Origin: Kaistia sp. 32K
GTDB taxonomy: Bacteria; Pseudomonadota; Alphaproteobacteria; Rhizobiales; Kaistiaceae
Length of the DNA stretch: 64,000 bases
NCBI RefSeq assembly: GCF_016629525.1
Contig: NZ_AP024269.1
Location: 2,418,001-2,482,000 of the forward strand
Reading direction: 5' to 3'
The notes beneath the pieces were generated by a model that was not told the DNA's origin, did no database searches, and saw only the letters and a program-made list of their open reading frames with translations. This document shows positions 37,335 to 45,490 of the stretch, one piece after another. A program made the position numbers and the translations under genes. Every line of letters begins with the position of its first letter. Position 1 is the stretch's first letter.

Positions 37335-37627
37335 ATCGCCGGCCCCCGATAGGCCCTTTCAGGCCGAATACACACATGGTCGACCGCATGGCACCGCCAT
37401 TGAAGCGCACCCGCCGCCGATTCCCTTAACAAAGAATAACATCGGAAGTGGCGTAGACCAGTGGCATCCGGGCCACAACCGGGGATTTCCGTCCTTGGGA
37501 TGCCGCTGGTGGCCGGGTTCCTGTTTGAAGGCACTGCCGTTATGGTGGCGGTGCAATTCGTCGGCGCGGGCGCGACCCGCGGCCTCCGGCAGCCGACAAT
37601 GCCAATCCGGAAAAAGGATGCCGCCCC

Positions 37628-38044
37628 ATGAAGTACCTTCACACCATGGTCCGCGTGACCGACGTCGACAAGTCGATCGCGTTCTACAAGGAGCTCGGCC
37701 TCAATGAGGTTCGTCGCATCGACAATGAGAAGGGCCGCTACACGCTCTATTTCCTCGCAGCCCCCGGCGACGAGGACGCCCAGGTCGAGCTGACCTTCAA
37801 CTGGGATCCCGAAGTTTACGGCGAGGGCCGCAATTTCGGCCACCTCGCCTATCGCGTCGACGACATCTACGCCCTTTGCGACAAGCTGCAGAAGGCCGGC
37901 ATCACCATCAACCGTCCGCCGCGCGACGGCCACATGGCCTTCATCCGCTCGCCCGACAACATCTCGGTCGAGCTGATCCAGGCCGGCGATCCGCTGCCGC
38001 CGCAGGAGCCCTGGGCTTCGATGCCGAACACCGGCAAGTGGTAG
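37628..38044 (+). CDS. gloA: Lactoylglutathione lyase (glyoxalase I)
   Basis: Converts the methylglyoxal-glutathione hemithioacetal to S-lactoylglutathione. The length is 138 residues and the two half-domains are both complete. Metal ligands are visible: His in YLHTMVRVTD, Glu in QVELTFNWD, His in NFGHLAYRVDD, and Glu in NISVELIQAGD. This His/Glu pattern and lack of insertions fit the short Ni/Co-type bacterial enzymes. The gene is divergent from the cold-shock gene, with a strong hairpin after it. Confidence 0.95.
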   Translation: MKYLHTMVRVTDVDKSIAFYKELGLNEVRRIDNEKGRYTLYFLAAPGDEDAQVELTFNWDPEVYGEGRNFGHLAYRVDDIYALCDKLQKAGITINRPPRDGHMAFIRSPDNISVELIQAGDPLPPQEPWASMPNTGKW

Positions 38045-38058
38045 AACCGAGCAATTCC

Positions 38059-38084
38059 GTGCCGTCTCAGCGATGAGACGGCAC
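38059..38084 (+). terminator. Stem-loop after gloA
   Basis: A perfect 11-bp stem GTGCCGTCTCA / TGAGACGGCAC with a 4-base loop lies 15 bases past the stop. The sequence after it is TCTATCC, so the T-run is weak. Confidence 0.5.
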
Positions 38085-38121
38085 TCTATCCACAGGCGGG
38101 ATGGAGGATGCTCAGGCGGTC

Positions 38122-38150
38122 TTGTCACTCCGGGGGTTGGCCCCTATAAA
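38122..38150 (+). promoter_or_regulatory. Promoter of the first tRNA-Glu
   Basis: TTGTCA (38122-38127) and TATAAA (38145-38150) are 17 bases apart, 10 bases ahead of the mature tRNA. It is near consensus, as for stable RNA. Confidence 0.75.
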
Positions 38151-38160
38151 CCGCCTCGCC

Positions 38161-38235
38161 GCGCCCTTCGTCTATCGGTCAGGACGCCACCCTTTCACGG
38201 TGGAGAGAGGGGTTCGATTCCCCTAGGGCGCGCCA
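38161..38235 (+). tRNA. tRNA-Glu (anticodon TTC), copy 1
   Basis: 75-base cloverleaf with acceptor GCGCCCT / AGGGCGC, anticodon loop CTTTCAC and encoded CCA. An identical copy follows 151 bases on. Confidence 0.97.
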
Positions 38236-38272
38236 ATCCCCTTTGACCGAACTCCGACATTATTGCCGGAGC

Positions 38273-38301
38273 TTGTCACTTCGGGGGTTACCGCCTATAA
38301 A
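38273..38301 (+). promoter_or_regulatory. Promoter of the second tRNA-Glu
   Basis: TTGTCA (38273-38278) and TATAAA (38296-38301), 17-base spacer, the duplicated twin of the first promoter. Confidence 0.75.
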
Positions 38302-38311
38302 CCGCCGCGCT

Positions 38312-38386
38312 GCGCCCTTCGTCTATCGGTCAGGACGCCACCCTTTCACGGTGGAGAGAGGGGTTCGATTCCCCTAGGGCGCGCCA
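38312..38386 (+). tRNA. tRNA-Glu (anticodon TTC), copy 2
   Basis: Identical in all 75 bases to copy 1. The promoter and the short 3' flank (CCCTTTGACCGA) are also repeated. Confidence 0.97.
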
Positions 38387-38585
38387 CCCCCTTTGACCGA
38401 GTTTCGCGACGAGCCCGGCCGGCAGAGCCGCCGGGCCGTATGGTTTTTGCGTAACCGGGCCGATGGCCCGCCCTCCGGATGGATCTCCTGTGGAGTTCCG
38501 GCGGAGCGTCCCGACGCCCAGCCTGCCCGTGCTAGGGTCCGGCCCAGCGTGCGGGACGAAGCGTGCAAAGGCGAAGTGGAGCACT

Positions 38586-40130
38586 ATGAAAGCTGGAATC
38601 GAACTCGGGACCAACCAGACGGGTCAGCCGGCCCTTCTCGACCTCGAGGAACTGCTTTCGACGCGCCTTCTCGTGCAGGGCAATTCCGGCTCCGGCAAAT
38701 CCCACCTGCTGCGGCGGCTGCTCGAGCAGAGCGCCGGCATGGTGCAGCAGGCGATCATCGATCCCGAGGGTGATTTCGTCTCGTTCTCCGAGCGCTTCGG
38801 CCACACCGTCGTCGACGCCGAGCGCAGCCCGAGCGAATTGCAGCGGATCGCGCTGCGCATCCGCCAGCACCGCGCCTCCGTCGTGCTCAATCTGGAAGGC
38901 CTCGACGCCGAGGAGCAGATGCGCTGCGCCGCCGCCTTCCTGAACGGCCTCTTCGATGCCGATCGCAGCGTCTGGTATCCGATGCTGATCACGGTCGACG
39001 AGGCGCAGATCTTCGCGCCTGCCGTAGCCGGCGAAGTATCCGACGAGGCACGTCGCCTGTCGCTCGGCGCCATGACCAATCTGATGTGCCGCGGCCGCAA
39101 GCGCGGACTGGCCGGCATCGTCGCGACGCAGCGTCTCGCCAAGCTGGCCAAGAACGTCGCCGCCGAGGCCTCGAACTTCCTGATGGGCCGCACCTTCCTC
39201 GATATCGACATGGCGCGCGCCGCCGATCTTCTCGGCATGGACCGCCGCCAGGCGGAAGGTTTCCGCGATCTCGATCCCGGCCAGTTCGTCGCGCTCGGAC
39301 CGGCGCTGTCGCGCAAGCCCATTCCCGTCCGCATCGGCGCCGTCGACACGGCCGGCCGCAGCGGCCGCCCCGTGCTGATGCCGCTGCCGGAAGTGCCGCA
39401 GGCGGAGATGCAGGACCTGATCTTCGTCGGCGGCGAGGACGACCTGCTGCCGATGCCGACGCCGAGCGTTTCTCGCGCCCGCGGCACAGCCGAGCTGCTG
39501 CGCGACATCGAGACATCCGGCCCGCTCGACAGCGCGGCGGCGGAAGTCGAGACCGACACCCGCACGGAAGCCGAAAAGCAGGAAGTGCTCGACAGCGTCT
39601 ATGCCGAGATCATGTCGGATCCGGAAACGGCCTTCCGCCCGGCGCCGCTGATCTACCAGGACTTCCTGTTCCACTGCCGGATCAAGAAGCTCGGCACCTA
39701 TGGCCAGGACATGCCGAGCTTCCGCAAGCGCCTGGCGCTGGCACGCGCCGGCGTCGCCTCCGACAGGGGCGACGAAGCCTGGGAGCAGGTCCTGACCGTG
39801 GCGGAGAGCCTGCCGGAAGAGATGCAGGGCGTGTTCCTGCTGCTCGCCCGCGCCGCCCGCGAGGAAGCGCCCTGCCCGACCGACGAGGCGCTGGCCAATG
39901 CCTATGGCAGCCGGTCGCCGTCGCGCGGCCGCTGGCTCCTCACCTACATGTCCGAGCACGGCCACATCCGCAACGAGGTCGATTTCCGCGGCAGCCGGAT
40001 CGTGACGATCGCCGGCGTCAACTGGCGCACCCTGCCCGGCGCGCCGAAGGCGGGACCGATCAAGAAGGTCGACCCGCTCCGGCGGGCGCCGATGATGCCC
40101 ATTCCGCCGACCGGGCATATCGCTGAGTAA
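38586..40130 (+). CDS. HerA/DUF87-like P-loop ATPase
   Basis: 514-residue ATPase of the FtsK-HerA superfamily. The start at 38586 (MKAGIELGTNQTGQPALLDL) has GGAG close upstream. Walker A is VQGNSGSGKSHLLRRLL near residue 35, and Walker B is PMLITVDEAQIFAPAV near residue 140. The arginine-finger/sensor region LMCRGRKRGLAGIVATQRLA fits HerA-type translocases. The C-terminal 200 residues are acidic then basic and without a known domain. HerA proteins normally pair with a nuclease (NurA) or a defence effector, but none is adjacent. Possibly a conserved alphaproteobacterial housekeeping member. It follows the tRNA-Glu pair by 200 bases. Confidence 0.8.
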   Translation: MKAGIELGTNQTGQPALLDLEELLSTRLLVQGNSGSGKSHLLRRLLEQSAGMVQQAIIDPEGDFVSFSERFGHTVVDAERSPSELQRIALRIRQHRASVVLNLEGLDAEEQMRCAAAFLNGLFDADRSVWYPMLITVDEAQIFAPAVAGEVSDEARRLSLGAMTNLMCRGRKRGLAGIVATQRLAKLAKNVAAEASNFLMGRTFLDIDMARAADLLGMDRRQAEGFRDLDPGQFVALGPALSRKPIPVRIGAVDTAGRSGRPVLMPLPEVPQAEMQDLIFVGGEDDLLPMPTPSVSRARGTAELLRDIETSGPLDSAAAEVETDTRTEAEKQEVLDSVYAEIMSDPETAFRPAPLIYQDFLFHCRIKKLGTYGQDMPSFRKRLALARAGVASDRGDEAWEQVLTVAESLPEEMQGVFLLLARAAREEAPCPTDEALANAYGSRSPSRGRWLLTYMSEHGHIRNEVDFRGSRIVTIAGVNWRTLPGAPKAGPIKKVDPLRRAPMMPIPPTGHIAE

Positions 40131-40134
40131 GCAC

Positions 40135-40152
40135 TCGCCACACATGTGGCGA
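40135..40152 (+). terminator. Hairpin just past the HerA-like gene
   Basis: TCGCCACA / TGTGGCGA with a 2-base loop begins 4 bases after the stop. ATTTTTC follows about nine bases later. It could be a terminator or a palindromic regulatory site. Confidence 0.4.
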
Positions 40153-40274
40153 ACAGTTGCATTTTTCGCCGCACCGCCGCCATGATGCTGACCAGAATCG
40201 CGTGCTGCCTTAGCGTGAACACGCTGCAGCATCGAGGTGGAACGCTCCGCCTCGTGGTCGCGGAAGGGGGAAAG

Positions 40275-40823
40275 ATGCAACAAGCCGCTACGTCATCGGT
40301 GGGAGGAACTCCGATCGGAGCGCCCAACCGTCGCACTGCCGCCCTGCTGGCCGGCGCCGCCGCGCTTCTGTCGATCGCCGGTTGTGCCTCGGTCACGGAG
40401 CGCGCGGGACCGTCCGTCGGCCCTGCCCCGTCCGTCGCCATCACGACGGAGGATCTGATCGGCAACTGGGGCCTCGGTTCGTTCCGCCAGGAGGCCGACC
40501 TGCCGCGCACCATCACCGAGGCGCGCCGCTATTGCAGCAATCCCTATGTCATCACGCGCGGTCCCAACAACGGCGTGATGATGTATCTGGCCGATCAGCC
40601 GAAGCCGAGCGAGCTGGTGCTGAAGACGGCCAGCGGCCGCGTCTATCTCGGCCCGCCCGGCCCGGCCGGAACGCCGAAGGACCGGCAGATCACCTCGTTC
40701 CAGGATGGCGTCCTGATCGCCCCCTGGGTCGATCCCAGCGTCACGGCGCGCTACGGCACCATGGTGTTCGTGCGTTGCGGGCAATCGGCGCCCGCCCCCG
40801 CCCCGACGGCTGCCGCCGGCTGA
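40275..40823 (+). CDS. Lipoprotein of unknown function
   Basis: 182-residue predicted lipoprotein. The start at 40275 (MQQAATSSVGGTPIGAPNRR) follows GGAAGGGGG. The signal segment is rather long, with a lipobox LLSIAGCASV near residue 36. The mature part contains DLIGNWGLGSFRQEADLPRT and a possible small beta domain ending MVFVRCGQ; two cysteines could pair. I recognise no named family. It precedes the L,D-transpeptidase gene by 54 bases and may be co-transcribed, which would fit a cell-envelope role. Confidence 0.7.
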   Translation: MQQAATSSVGGTPIGAPNRRTAALLAGAAALLSIAGCASVTERAGPSVGPAPSVAITTEDLIGNWGLGSFRQEADLPRTITEARRYCSNPYVITRGPNNGVMMYLADQPKPSELVLKTASGRVYLGPPGPAGTPKDRQITSFQDGVLIAPWVDPSVTARYGTMVFVRCGQSAPAPAPTAAAG

Positions 40824-40877
40824 GTTCGGCCCGGCCGAGGCCGGGTCATTCCCTGTCAGTCCCAATCCGAGGTTACG

Positions 40878-41522
40878 ATGCGAACCATCACGGCCAGACT
40901 GCTCCACCAGATCTTCAAGCGCCCCCTGTCGATCGCGCTCATCGGCTGCACCGCCGCGCTCGGCCTATCGGCGACCCTTCCGGCCCAGGCCGCCCCGACG
41001 CGCGACGTGCTGCAGATCCCCGAACAGCCGGGCCTCGTGCCCTCGGCGCAGGATTCACTGCTGCCGCCGGAATTCCGGCCGCAGCCGGTCTATTTCCGCA
41101 CCAACGAGAAGCCCGGGACGATCATCATCAACACGGATGAGCGCTTCCTCTATCTCGTCCAGCCCGACAGCCGCGCCATCCGCTACGGCGTCGGCGTCGG
41201 CCGCGACGGCTTCCAGTGGTCGGGCCTGCTCAAGATCTCGCGCAAGGCGGAATGGCCGGACTGGCGGCCGCCGGCGGAGATGATCCAGCGCCAGCCCTAT
41301 CTGCCGCGCTTCATGGCCGGCGGCGAGGGCAACCCGATGGGCGCCCGCGCGCTCTATCTCGGCGACACGATCTACCGCATCCACGGCACCAACCAGCCGC
41401 AGACGATCGGCCATGCCCTGTCCTCGGGCTGCTTCCGCATGGTGAACAATGACGTCATCGACCTGTTCGACCGGGTTCCGGTCGGCACCAAGGTCATCGT
41501 TCGCCAGCAGGCGAAGCTCTGA
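40878..41522 (+). CDS. L,D-transpeptidase (YkuD/ErfK family)
   Basis: 214-residue secreted enzyme that cross-links peptidoglycan stem peptides at 3-3 positions or attaches proteins to them. A signal peptide lies at residues about 17-38 (SIALIGCTAALGLSATLPAQA). The YkuD domain covers about 80-210, with TIIINTDERFLYLVQ at its start and the catalytic signature IHGTNQPQTIGHALSSGCFRM with its Cys. It is a single catalytic domain without LysM or PG-binding modules. Neighbours are a lipoprotein upstream and an amino-acid binding protein downstream. Confidence 0.93.
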   Translation: MRTITARLLHQIFKRPLSIALIGCTAALGLSATLPAQAAPTRDVLQIPEQPGLVPSAQDSLLPPEFRPQPVYFRTNEKPGTIIINTDERFLYLVQPDSRAIRYGVGVGRDGFQWSGLLKISRKAEWPDWRPPAEMIQRQPYLPRFMAGGEGNPMGARALYLGDTIYRIHGTNQPQTIGHALSSGCFRMVNNDVIDLFDRVPVGTKVIVRQQAKL

Positions 41523-41584
41523 CGTGAAATGCCGGGCCGTCCCGTCCGGGGCGGCTTCCATGATTGATCAACGGGAAGGCGACC

Positions 41585-42619
41585 ATGGTGTTTCCTGCGA
41601 AGGTTCTTTCTGGCCGCGTGGCGGCGATGGCTCTCGCCGTCACCCTCGGCTCGGCCGCCGCCGCTGAGGCCGGCACGCTCGACACGGTGAAGCAGCGCGG
41701 CAATCTGATCTGCGGCGTCAGCCAGGGCCTGCTCGGCTTCTCCAACGCGGGAGAGGACGGCAAGTGGAGCGGCTTTGACGTTGATTTCTGCCGCGCCGTC
41801 GCCACCGCGATCTTCAAGGATCCGGAAAAGGTCACCTATGTGCCGCTCTCCGCCGCAGAGCGCTTCGACGCGCTGAAGGACGGCAAGGTCGACCTCCTGT
41901 CGCGCAACTCGACCTGGACCATGTCGCGCGAGACGGACCTGCCGCTCGCCTTCGCCGGCGTCACCTATTATGATGGCCAGGGCTTCATGGTGAAGCGCGA
42001 CAGCGGCAAGGTCTCGGCGCTGGAGCTGGACGGCTCGACCGTCTGCGTCCAGAGCGGCACCACCAGCGAGCAGAATTTCGTCGACTACTTCAACGCCAAC
42101 ACGATGAAATTCACGACGATCGCCGCCGGCAGCCCCGAGCAATCGCTCGACAACTACAAGTCCGGCAAGTGCACCGTGATCACCACGGACGTGTCGCAGC
42201 TCTACTCCGAGCGCGCGAGCCTTCCGGACGCCGCCGACAACATCATCCTGCCGGATGTCATCTCCAAGGAGCCGCTCGGCCCGGTCGTCCGCCAGGACGA
42301 TCCGAAATGGCGCGCCCTCGTCAGCTGGGTCCACAACGCCATGCTGAACGCCGAGGAGCTGGGCGTCTCGTCCGAGCGCGTCGACGAGGCCAAGGCCTCG
42401 AAGAAGCCGGACGTCATGCGCCTCGTCGGCACCGACGGCGCCTTCGGCGAAAAGCTCGGCCTCTCGAACGACTGGGCCATCGAGATCGTCAAGACGGTCG
42501 GCAATTACGGCGAGGTCTACGAGCGCAATCTCGGCGTCGGCTCCAAGCTCGGCATCCCGCGCGGCCTGAACCAGCTCTGGTCGCTCGGCGGCATCCAATA
42601 CGCCCCGCCGATCCGGTAG
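41585..42619 (+). CDS. aapJ: General L-amino acid ABC transporter substrate-binding protein (AapJ-like)
   Basis: Periplasmic family 3 binding protein of 344 residues. The start at 41585 (MVFPAKVLSGRVAAMALAV) has AAGG upstream and gives a normal signal peptide ending AEAG. Typical binding text is RGNLICGVSQGLLGFSNAGEDG, GFDVDFCRAVATAIF, LLSRNSTWTMSRETDL, and SVCVQSGTT-like DGSTVCVQSGTTSEQ. This matches AapJ/BztA proteins that feed glutamate, aspartate and other amino acids to AapQMP. The permease and ATPase genes are not nearby, and a strong terminator follows, so this is an orphan copy. Overlapping specificity with another system is likely. Confidence 0.9.
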   Translation: MVFPAKVLSGRVAAMALAVTLGSAAAAEAGTLDTVKQRGNLICGVSQGLLGFSNAGEDGKWSGFDVDFCRAVATAIFKDPEKVTYVPLSAAERFDALKDGKVDLLSRNSTWTMSRETDLPLAFAGVTYYDGQGFMVKRDSGKVSALELDGSTVCVQSGTTSEQNFVDYFNANTMKFTTIAAGSPEQSLDNYKSGKCTVITTDVSQLYSERASLPDAADNIILPDVISKEPLGPVVRQDDPKWRALVSWVHNAMLNAEELGVSSERVDEAKASKKPDVMRLVGTDGAFGEKLGLSNDWAIEIVKTVGNYGEVYERNLGVGSKLGIPRGLNQLWSLGGIQYAPPIR

Positions 42620-42635
42620 GGGGGTTGCTTCAACG

Positions 42636-42676
42636 AAAAGGCCGGCATCGAGAGGTGCCGGCCTTTTTTATTTTTG
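42636..42676 (+). terminator. Rho-independent terminator after aapJ
   Basis: AAAAGGCCGGCA / TGCCGGCCTTTT, twelve pairs with an 8-base loop, runs directly into a T-rich stretch. Confidence 0.92.
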
Positions 42677-42762
42677 GGATGCGCGGCTACCCTTCCGACC
42701 TCGCCGAACCCTCCCTCCCCAACATGCTGAGGAGGCCCGCAGGGCCGTCTCGAAGCACGCAC

Positions 42763-43047
42763 TCACCTTCGCTTGGCAAGTTCGCGTATCGCCGCCCAAT
42801 CGCCACGGATCAGGGCTTCCTTTTTGGCGCGCGACCAGCCCTTGATCTGATGCTCCGCCGCATAGGCGTCGGTGAGGCGATCAAACTCTTCGGACCAGAC
42901 GAGCTCCACCGGCCGCCTCGAATAGGTGTAGCCGCGATAGGCTCCCGATTGATGCTCCAGCAGCCGCCGCTCTCGGTCTTCAGCCGAAGTCGAGCCGACA
43001 TAGTAGCTGCCGTCCGCACATCGGAGCATATAGACGGCCGCCGTCAT
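42763..43047 (-). CDS. GIY-YIG domain protein (UPF0213)
   Basis: 94-residue protein that is a single GIY-YIG nuclease-like domain. The motifs are VYMLRCADGSYYVGSTS (V-Y-x10-YVG form of GIY-YIG) and the arginine segment RRLLEHQSGAYRGYT, followed by AYAAEHQIKGWSRAKKEALI with the conserved Glu. Stand-alone members are common, may cut branched or damaged DNA, and are poorly characterised. There is no partner gene. Position is between the aapJ terminator and a repeat-containing region. Confidence 0.9.
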   Translation of the reverse strand: MTAAVYMLRCADGSYYVGSTSAEDRERRLLEHQSGAYRGYTYSRRPVELVWSEEFDRLTDAYAAEHQIKGWSRAKKEALIRGDWAAIRELAKRR

Positions 43048-43171
43048 GGTGCGCTCTGGAGCCTCCTTCGAGGCCCGGCTTCGCCGGGCACCTCAGGATG
43101 TTGGTAGAGGGTGGCACATGTAAACCAATTGCACCGTCCTCAATACTCCATCCCGCCTGCGAGTCCCTCTC

Positions 43172-43263
43172 CGTCGTCATCCCGCGAAGCGCGACCCGGG
43201 ATCCATTTCAGCCGCCGGCGGCAGGTGGTTGGATGGATCCCTGCTTCCGCAGGGATGACGGTG
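43172..43263. repeat. Palindromic REP-like repeat
   Basis: A pair of facing copies, CGTCATCCCGCGAAGC...CCGGGATCCAT and ATGGATCCCTGCTTCCGCAGGGATGACG, about 30 bases apart. This is a familiar dispersed alphaproteobacterial intergenic repeat that forms a long hairpin. It sits downstream of the cupin gene, on the 3' side. Confidence 0.75.
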
Positions 43264-43324
43264 GAGGGTGTCACGCCGACATGGCTCGACCCTTGCGCGC
43301 TGACTTCGCCGCCTCCATCCACCC

Positions 43325-43879
43325 TCACCGGATGAACTGGTCGATATACCCCTCGCCCAGGCCGATATCGGTGTAGTGCTTGCGGCAGAGGTCGATCTTG
43401 GTGAAGACGTCCTCGTAGCCCTGCACGGCGCCGTCGGGATCGACATAGATCATGGCGCCATTCACCTGGAACAGCGTGATCATCTCGGTCACATGCGGCT
43501 CGACGACCAGCGTGTGCGTCTCGCCGGGCGCCTCGTAGACGTAGGAGCCCTCCTCCGCCGTCCAGTCGTGCTCGAGATAGTGCCAGCTGCCCTTCAGCAC
43601 CCAGCCATGCACCGGCTGCGGATGGCGGTGGCGTGACAGCACGCCGGATTTCCGAACCCGCAGCAGGTTCATCCAGTAGCCGCGGCTCGCCGACAGGCAG
43701 AGCGGGCGGAACCAGACATTCTCCTGCTGCGGCACCCAGAGACGCTCATCCGTGGGGATCGCGTTCGGGATGACGATCTCGGGGAAGGATTCCTTCGGCT
43801 GCGGATGCCGATACGGGATGCGCTTCTGGTCGGCGTCGGTCTCGAGGCCGGAATGGTTGACCGTGGTGTTGTCGCTCAT
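43325..43879 (-). CDS. Cupin-domain protein, 2,4'-dihydroxyacetophenone dioxygenase family
   Basis: 184-residue cupin. The metal-binding motif reads SRHRHPQPVHGWVLKGSW, with two or three histidines, and a later histidine is in APGETHTLVVEPHVT. This His arrangement and length match the single-cupin iron enzymes typified by 2,4'-dihydroxyacetophenone dioxygenase, though most family members have unknown substrates. It is 15 bases downstream of an SDR gene on the same strand and near a GntR gene, so it is probably part of a small catabolic unit. A sugar-acid or aromatic substrate is only a guess. Confidence 0.82.
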   Translation of the reverse strand: MSDNTTVNHSGLETDADQKRIPYRHPQPKESFPEIVIPNAIPTDERLWVPQQENVWFRPLCLSASRGYWMNLLRVRKSGVLSRHRHPQPVHGWVLKGSWHYLEHDWTAEEGSYVYEAPGETHTLVVEPHVTEMITLFQVNGAMIYVDPDGAVQGYEDVFTKIDLCRKHYTDIGLGEGYIDQFIR

Positions 43880-43894
43880 GGTCCCTCTTTCATC

Positions 43895-44596
43895 TCAAAC
43901 CGAGGCATAGCCGCCATCGACGGGAACGACGCTTCCCGTCATGAAGCGCGCCGCATCGGAACACAGGAAGGCGACGACGTCGCCGATGTCGCGCGGCTCG
44001 CCCCAGCGTTTCATCGGCGTGCGGCCAAGAATGCCGGCCGAACGGACGGGATCCTCGAAAATGCCGCGCGTCACCTCGGTAGCGATCCAGCCGGGCGCGA
44101 CCGCGTTGACGCGGATACCCTCCTCCGCCCAGGCGACCCCGAGCGCCTTGGTCAGCTGCGCCACGCCGCCCTTGGAGGCCGTATAGGCCGGCACCAGCGG
44201 GCCGCCGAAATAGGAGAGCATCGACGCCGTGTTGACGATCGCGCCGCCCTGCCTTGCGAGCAACGGCCGCGCGCCGACGCACATCCGCATCGTGCCAGTC
44301 AGATTGACGTCGATCACCTTCTGGAACACGGCCATATCGTATTCCTGCCCCCGGAAGAGCACGCCGGCGCAGTTTACCAGCGCGTCGAGCCTGTCGAGGC
44401 GGGCGATCGCAGCATTGGCCGAGGCCTGGTCGGTGACGTCGAGCACGATGGCCGAAAGGCCGTCGCGGGGCGGCACGGCGGCGACTTCCGCCTCGCTCAG
44501 GCCGGTGACGGTGACGGCGTAGCCGGCGGCGAGCAGCGCTTCGGCGACGCCAAAGCCGATGCCGCGCGCCCCGCCGGTGACGAGAGCCTGTTTCAA
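43895..44596 (-). CDS. Short-chain dehydrogenase/reductase
   Basis: NAD(P)-dependent oxidoreductase of 233 residues. The cofactor motif is TGGARGIGFGV at the N-terminus, NCAGV near residue 77, the catalytic Ser in NTASMLSYFGG, and the Tyr/Lys pair in YTASKGG. The C-terminal VVPVDGGYASV is typical of classical SDRs. The start is a TTG at 44594-44596, with GGGGAGGAG about ten bases upstream. It is divergent from a GntR regulator and upstream of the cupin gene. The substrate is unknown; a sugar or hydroxy acid is likely from the cluster content. Confidence 0.88.
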   Translation of the reverse strand: MKQALVTGGARGIGFGVAEALLAAGYAVTVTGLSEAEVAAVPPRDGLSAIVLDVTDQASANAAIARLDRLDALVNCAGVLFRGQEYDMAVFQKVIDVNLTGTMRMCVGARPLLARQGGAIVNTASMLSYFGGPLVPAYTASKGGVAQLTKALGVAWAEEGIRVNAVAPGWIATEVTRGIFEDPVRSAGILGRTPMKRWGEPRDIGDVVAFLCSDAARFMTGSVVPVDGGYASV

Positions 44597-44691
44597 GATG
44601 CCGATCTCCTCCCCGAGGCACCGCCGGCCGACACGGCCGGGTGGCGGATCCTGCTCCGTCCGGGCGACGTTGCGTTGATTGGTAAAATTTC

Positions 44692-44704
44692 ACATGTTAC
44701 ATGT
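44692..44704. promoter_or_regulatory. Palindromic operator candidate ACATGT-N-ACATGT
   Basis: A 13-bp inverted repeat in the divergent region between the SDR and gntR genes. Odd-centred TGT-N-ACA cores are usual for FadR-type GntR repressors. A TTGATT/TTACAT promoter-like pair (16-base spacer) overlaps it on the plus strand, which would allow autorepression. Confidence 0.5.
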
Positions 44705-44723
44705 CAACCGAGGTTTCCATCGG

Positions 44724-45458
44724 ATGCAGGCCAGCTTGACCCAGGACGATTCCAGCCCCCAACGCGCCCAGACGGCCGGCTTCGAGCCGCTGAAGCACGC
44801 CGATCTGGCCGAGCAGACCTATGCGGCGATCCGCCGGCGCATCCTGCGGCGCGAGCTGGAGACGGGCCAGCAGATCCCGATCGATATCGTCGCGGCCGAG
44901 CTCGGCGTCAGCCGCACGCCGGTCCTCGACGCGCTGAAGCGGCTGGCGTCGGAGGGGCTGGTCGAGATCCGGGCGCGGCGCGGCTGCTATGTCCGGGCAC
45001 TCACGACCGACGACATCCGCGAGATCTTCGAGGTGCGCGAGGCGATCGAGCTCTATGGCGTCCGCGCGGCGATCCGCGACGGCCGGCACGGCGCGCTCGC
45101 CGATGTGCTGAGCGCCGCCTGCGTGGCGATGGAGGCGGCGACGGAGGGCGACATCTATGTCGACTACGACCGCTTCACCGAATGGGATCGCGCCTTCCAC
45201 CGCGCCATCGTGACCGCGAGCGCCAATCGCCGGCTGGAGGAGATCTACGGCAATCTGCATGTGCATCTGCACATCATGCGCGTGCACTATTTCCGCGAGC
45301 TCGAGGCGGCGATCCGCATCAAGAGGGATCATCGCGCCATCCTCGACGCCATCCGGGCCGGCGATCTCGCCGCGGCGCAGGCCGCCGTCTCGGCGCACAT
45401 CTTCGTCACGCGCGACCGCATCATCGCCAATCTCGCCCGCGACGGCGGCCGGATGTGA
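44724..45458 (+). CDS. GntR-family regulator, FadR/FCD subfamily
   Basis: Transcription regulator of 244 residues. The winged helix-turn-helix lies at residues about 30-85 (YAAIRRRILRRELETGQQIP, AAELGVSRTPVLDALKRLAS). The FCD ligand domain covers about 100-235, with metal-binding-type residues in DRFTEWDRAFHRAIVTAS, RVHYFRE and DHRAILDAI. The start at 44724 is preferred because upstream in-frame starts would overlap the operator-like repeat. It probably controls the divergent SDR-cupin genes and the downstream epimerase, in answer to a small carboxylic acid. Confidence 0.88.
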   Translation: MQASLTQDDSSPQRAQTAGFEPLKHADLAEQTYAAIRRRILRRELETGQQIPIDIVAAELGVSRTPVLDALKRLASEGLVEIRARRGCYVRALTTDDIREIFEVREAIELYGVRAAIRDGRHGALADVLSAACVAMEAATEGDIYVDYDRFTEWDRAFHRAIVTASANRRLEEIYGNLHVHLHIMRVHYFRELEAAIRIKRDHRAILDAIRAGDLAAAQAAVSAHIFVTRDRIIANLARDGGRM

Positions 45459-45490
45459 CCGCGCCTCGCCCTGAAAACGGACAGTCGACC

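Noticed and set aside
38532..40283. 583-codon minus-strand frame
   Set aside because: Antisense to the HerA-like ATPase, no motif.
43890..44693. 267-codon frame overlapping the SDR gene
   Set aside because: Other reading frame of the SDR gene; translation is Arg-rich without motifs.
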